Source: Prolixibacteraceae bacterium | GTDB taxonomy: Bacteria; Bacteroidota; Bacteroidia; Bacteroidales; Prolixibacteraceae | Reading direction: 5' to 3' | NCBI GenBank assembly: GCA_017998095.1 | Contig: JAGODU010000166.1 | Span: 1-8,603 of the forward strand | Length of the DNA stretch: 8,603 bases | Shown: positions 6,420 through 8,603 of the stretch, piece by piece | Position numbering within the stretch: position 1 is the stretch's first letter | How the letters are laid out: each line of letters begins with the position of its first letter | The notes under the pieces: generated by a model | Databases searched by the model: none | Told to the model about the DNA's origin: nothing | What the model saw: the letters and a program-made list of their open reading frames with translations, nothing else | Position numbers and translations under genes: made by a program

Positions 6420-6740
6420 GAATTTATTTCTCTCTAATTCTTTAAGTCACCGATCTTAATTATTTCGTGAGAATTCTAATATTTCGGGATAACTACACCT
6501 AATGGATTATTTATAATTCGTAGAGGAACTGATTATAGGGGTACAATTACAATATTGAGAAATCAAACCTCTTTAAGCATTCTGTTTGTCCCAGACCTAC
6601 GACCTTCTGCATTCCCCATCCAACATAGAGATCTCTCTTCTGGGGTCAGATTTGATACCTTAACCTGACCTGAGAAAGGGGAGGTTGGGGATGGTTTTCG
6701 AATTATGGCCAGGTATTTGGGGGGTTAAGACACCAAAACA
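6420..6740. other. Convergent intergenic region without a gene
   Basis: These 321 bases separate the ends of two convergent genes. I see no plausible coding frame and no standard terminator with a T-run. The first 145 bases are AT-rich and featureless. The rest is occupied by the second copy of the dispersed repeat and a G-rich tail with runs GGGG (6678-6681), GGGG (6687-6690) and GGGGGG (6719-6724). The folded repeat may serve as the transcription end for one or both genes. Confidence 0.5.
6567..6673 (+). repeat. Structured dispersed repeat, copy 2
   Basis: This block aligns with 1446-1549 over its full length, in the same orientation. The core TCTGTTTGTCCCAGACC... spans 6581-6624. It is followed by a perfect 10-base palindrome AGAGATCTCT (6627-6636) where copy 1 has AGATTT/AAATCT. 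Next is a hairpin with loop GATT (6649-6652) and stem TCA/TGA plus GG/CC (6644-6659), where copy 1 has TGGTTA/TAACCA around the same GATT. As an alternative, GGTCAG (6644-6649) can pair with CTGACC (6665-6670). CCATCCAAC (6616-6624) can pair with GTTGGGGATGG (6684-6694), with a two-base bulge, to close the whole structure. Confidence 0.65.
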
Positions 6741-7226
6741 TCATTCGTTTCCTTCAGCTATGGTGTCGTACCCATAGGCATTCCACTCAAACTGCCATTT
6801 TCCTGTATCAATACGCTTTAGTATGCATATTCCCCTACCTGATTGTTTTATTGTTTCTCCTCCTGACAGCGGTGTCATTTGTTGGGTGAACTGGTAAGTT
6901 GCCGCTACTCTGTCACCGATGATTCGAATATCATTTAATACGAAATCCTCGTGGAAATCAAAATTAGTGAAGAGTTCGTTTAAAGTTGGGCGGAAGTATT
7001 GATTTCCATATTGAATCGGCATTCCTGTTTCAACAGTAATCAAGTCGGGTGAATAGAATTGAAAGATACCCTCAATGTCTTTTGCGTCAATAGCCTCCCG
7101 ATGGGCATCCTGGAAAGCTTTCAATTCGGCATTAACTGTTTCGGGATCAAGTCCTGGATTTGTCTTTTGATCAGCACAACCAGCAATAAGAATAACAGAG
7201 AACAACAGAAGAATTTGTGTTTTCAT
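6741..7226 (-). CDS. Lipoprotein with SnoaL/DUF4440-like (NTF2-fold) domain
   Basis: A 161-residue protein. Residues 1-17 are a lipoprotein signal peptide: MKTQ, a hydrophobic stretch, and the lipobox LIAGC with lipidated C17. Export to the periplasm as a membrane-anchored lipoprotein is expected. Residues 30-153 fit the NTF2-like DUF4440/SnoaL pattern: a first helix ending FQDAHREAIDAKDIEGIFQF, then YSPDLI, a middle strand DIRIIGDRVAATYQF, and a last strand W.FEWNAYG. This cup-shaped fold binds small molecules and includes some isomerases, but most DUF4440 members are uncharacterised and no catalytic set can be assigned here. The gene appears single, with a promoter-like element 59 bases upstream that is also found upstream of the hydrolase gene. 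It converges with the PH/TerB gene across 321 bases. Confidence 0.87.
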   Translation of the reverse strand: MKTQILLLFSVILIAGCADQKTNPGLDPETVNAELKAFQDAHREAIDAKDIEGIFQFYSPDLITVETGMPIQYGNQYFRPTLNELFTNFDFHEDFVLNDIRIIGDRVAATYQFTQQMTPLSGGETIKQSGRGICILKRIDTGKWQFEWNAYGYDTIAEGNE

Positions 7227-7284
7227 GATTTCAAGTTTTAAAAAGTTATTATCTTATCCTAAGTAGGTCGAATTCGAACATTTT

Positions 7285-7320
7285 ATGCAAGTTACACCAT
7301 CAAAAAATTAAGTCAAATAA
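7285..7320 (-). promoter_or_regulatory. Shared promoter-like element, copy 1 (upstream of the DUF4440 lipoprotein gene)
   Basis: On the plus strand this reads ATGCAAGTTACACCA (7285-7299), 10 variable bases, then AAGTCAAATAA (7310-7320). The same two blocks, 11 bases apart, occur at 8503-8539. Read on the minus strand, TTTG (7317-7314), a 19-base spacer and TAACTTGC (7294-7287) approximate the Bacteroidota -33/-7 layout; the -7 box is imperfect. It lies 59 bases before the minus-strand start at 7226, so an approximately 55-base leader would result. It may be a promoter, an activator site or both. Confidence 0.5.
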
Positions 7321-7321
7321 A

Positions 7322-7383
7322 TCATAGTCGAGCTATGAGTTACTCGTGGTACCGAAGGCAAATGCATATAGCGGTAGGCATTT
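7322..7383. other. Two small inverted repeats between the hydrolase and lipoprotein genes
   Basis: TCATAG-TCGAG-CTATGA (7322-7338) and AAATGC (7360-7365) with GCATTT (7378-7383) can each form a short stem. The second lies 4 bases past the stop of the minus-strand hydrolase gene and could act as a modest 3' end structure. No T-run follows on the minus strand, so a terminator call would be weak. Short GGCAAATGC and GGCATTT pieces also face each other here. Confidence 0.35.
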
Positions 7384-7387
7384 ATTA

Positions 7388-8314
7388 TCATTTCGAAAAA
7401 TTACTATCAAGAAAATCTAATATCTTATTAGAGTATTCGGTGTCTTTTTCAGGTTCAGTAAAGCTTTCGGTAATAAAATGTATGTCTCCCTCGCGAACAA
7501 ATGTTTTAACATGCGAGGGGGTGTTATGAATTATTCTTTCAAAGTTAGAATAGGGAACTTCTGAATCTTCTTTCGAATGCATTATTAAAGCTGGTCTGTT
7601 TCCAATTTTCTGAATCTCCTTAACAGGTTTAATCGACCAGATGTTGACTCTGTACTTTGCAAATGCAACCAAAGGCACAAATGGTTTAACCATTTTTGCC
7701 AGGAAAACAGGAGATTGAGAAGCCATAAATTCATAAAAAACATCCTCCCATGATGAGAAAGCTGACAGACTGATTAAGCCATCAATTTCAGGTATTTCTC
7801 CAATGGAATTAATAGCAGTCGTTCCTCCCATTGACAATCCAAAAACAACAACAGGAATGTCCCTATAAACTGAGTCGGCCTTAATGTGTTCAACAATTGC
7901 CTTAGTATCCAAATACTCCTTGTACCCCAGACAAATCATATCTCCTTCGCTTTCTCCATGTGCCCTCATGTCAAATAGAATGGTAGCATAGTTGTTTTCT
8001 TTAAAAAAACGCGCATGTCCAAAATATACAGTAGCAGAAGGCATGTGTATTCCTGATATACATATAATGATTGCTTTGGGATTTTCAACCGAAACTTCAT
8101 AGGCTGAAATTTTCAAGTTATCATCTGTCGTGACAAAGAAATGTTCTGCTTCAATTCCAAAATCTTCTGCAGTCCATACCGTGTCAAAGTCAACATGCAT
8201 ATTCACAAATGAATTAATCACAAGAACTGGGATTGTTACTAAAGATCCAAGAATCAATAGAACAAATCCAAGAATCACTCCAATAATGATTTTTTTCTTT
8301 TTTCTCATGTTCAT
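7388..8314 (-). CDS. Membrane-anchored alpha/beta hydrolase (serine hydrolase)
   Basis: A 308-residue protein. The N-terminus MNMRKKKK is followed by one hydrophobic segment (9-35). This predicts an uncleaved anchor with the hydrolase domain outside the cytoplasmic membrane, since basic residues precede the helix. The alpha/beta hydrolase core shows the oxyanion-side strand AIIICISGIH (81-90), DMRAHGESEG (115-124), the nucleophile elbow GLSMGG with Ser161, a likely acid D250 in HSKEDSEVP and the base His279 in GDIHF. All three catalytic positions are present and in the usual order and spacing. It resembles the YqkD/BAAT-like 'hydrolase with N-terminal anchor' group, typically carboxylesterases or peptidases of unknown substrate. 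The ATG at 8314 is used; the ATG two codons in is possible and would change little. The gene is single, with the shared promoter-like element 189 bases upstream. Confidence 0.92.
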   Translation of the reverse strand: MNMRKKKKIIIGVILGFVLLILGSLVTIPVLVINSFVNMHVDFDTVWTAEDFGIEAEHFFVTTDDNLKISAYEVSVENPKAIIICISGIHMPSATVYFGHARFFKENNYATILFDMRAHGESEGDMICLGYKEYLDTKAIVEHIKADSVYRDIPVVVFGLSMGGTTAINSIGEIPEIDGLISLSAFSSWEDVFYEFMASQSPVFLAKMVKPFVPLVAFAKYRVNIWSIKPVKEIQKIGNRPALIMHSKEDSEVPYSNFERIIHNTPSHVKTFVREGDIHFITESFTEPEKDTEYSNKILDFLDSNFSK

Positions 8315-8502
8315 GACTTTAGTTTTTTGAATTTTATAATGCTGTTAGTCAAGAGTGACACCTGTTTGCCGCTGACTCCTTTTTAGGCTTATATCCATTT
8401 CTCATATCTTACAATGCTCATCAGATGGAATTCCTTTGCCTTACTACTCACATGATAAAACACATCAAAATACGAAAGAAAACCAATCTGTAAGCCAGTT
8501 TA

Positions 8503-8539
8503 ATGCAAGTTACACCAGCCTTAAGTTGAAGTCAAATAA
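8503..8539 (-). promoter_or_regulatory. Shared promoter-like element, copy 2 (upstream of the hydrolase gene)
   Basis: ATGCAAGTTACACCA (8503-8517) and AAGTCAAATAA (8529-8539) are identical to the blocks at 7285-7320; the 11 bases between them differ. On the minus strand TTTG (8536-8533), a 20-base spacer and TAACTTGC (8512-8505) again give the promoter-like layout. The leader to the ATG at 8314 would be about 185 bases. Nothing gene-like is seen in 8315-8502, so the long leader is either untranslated or the motif acts at a distance. Confidence 0.5.
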
Positions 8540-8553
8540 TTCTGTACCAACAT

Positions 8554-8603
8554 ACCTTTCTGGTTAGCCCAGTCCTCTTTCCCTCCCACGACCCTCACCT
8601 GAC
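8554..8603 (+). repeat. Structured dispersed repeat, copy 3 (cut by the window edge)
   Basis: From ACC (8554-8556) through TCTGGTTAGCCCAGTCC and CCCACGACCC to the window end, this matches the first half of copy 1 and, less closely, copy 2, in the same orientation. The second half with the hairpins lies outside the window. It begins 15 bases after the promoter-like element, so the two repeated units are neighbours here but not at the other sites. Confidence 0.55.

Overview
The window is AT-rich and compact, and most likely comes from a member of the Bacteroidota, perhaps the Cytophagales/Cyclobacteriaceae. The evidence is that start codons are preceded by A/T-rich leaders rather than Shine-Dalgarno sequences, that several upstream regions fit the Bacteroidota TTG/TTTG-N18-20-TAnnTTTG promoter layout, and that DUF4339/GYF_2 proteins, a DUF4440-like lipoprotein and leaders ending in S-Q-Q are typical of the phylum. 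The phylum call is an inference; no phylogenetic marker protein is present.

Layout. (1) 52-125 is a tRNA-Asn(GUU), followed by its terminator and an 11-bp tandem repeat. (2) 238-1362 (minus) encodes a protein with a segment like the helix-hairpin-helix plus Asp of HhH-GPD DNA glycosylases, with a well-formed promoter. (3) 1363-1911 has no convincing gene but holds one copy of a structured dispersed repeat. (4) 1912-6419 is six plus-strand genes: a secreted protein; a one-TM coiled-coil protein; an SPFH/YdjI-like protein with a GYF_2 domain and polyproline tails; a small GYF_2 protein; a four-TM protein; and a protein with PH-like, TerB-like and zinc-ribbon parts. (5) 6420-6740 is a convergent intergenic region with a second repeat copy. 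(6) Two minus-strand genes follow, a DUF4440/SnoaL-like lipoprotein (6741-7226) and a membrane-anchored alpha/beta hydrolase (7388-8314). Each has the same 36-37 bp promoter-like element upstream. (7) The right edge carries a third, truncated repeat copy.

The most interesting unit is 2752-6419. An SPFH scaffold, two GYF_2 adaptors, small membrane proteins and a PH/TerB-like/zinc-ribbon protein on one strand look like a membrane-associated assembly, related in concept to the Bacillus YdjFGHI set and to TerB-linked membrane-stress networks. The domain families are known. Their function together, and the idea that GYF_2 domains bind the proline runs on the same protein, are inferences. The second main observation is the approximately 105-bp dispersed repeat, whose hairpins are kept by compensating base changes.
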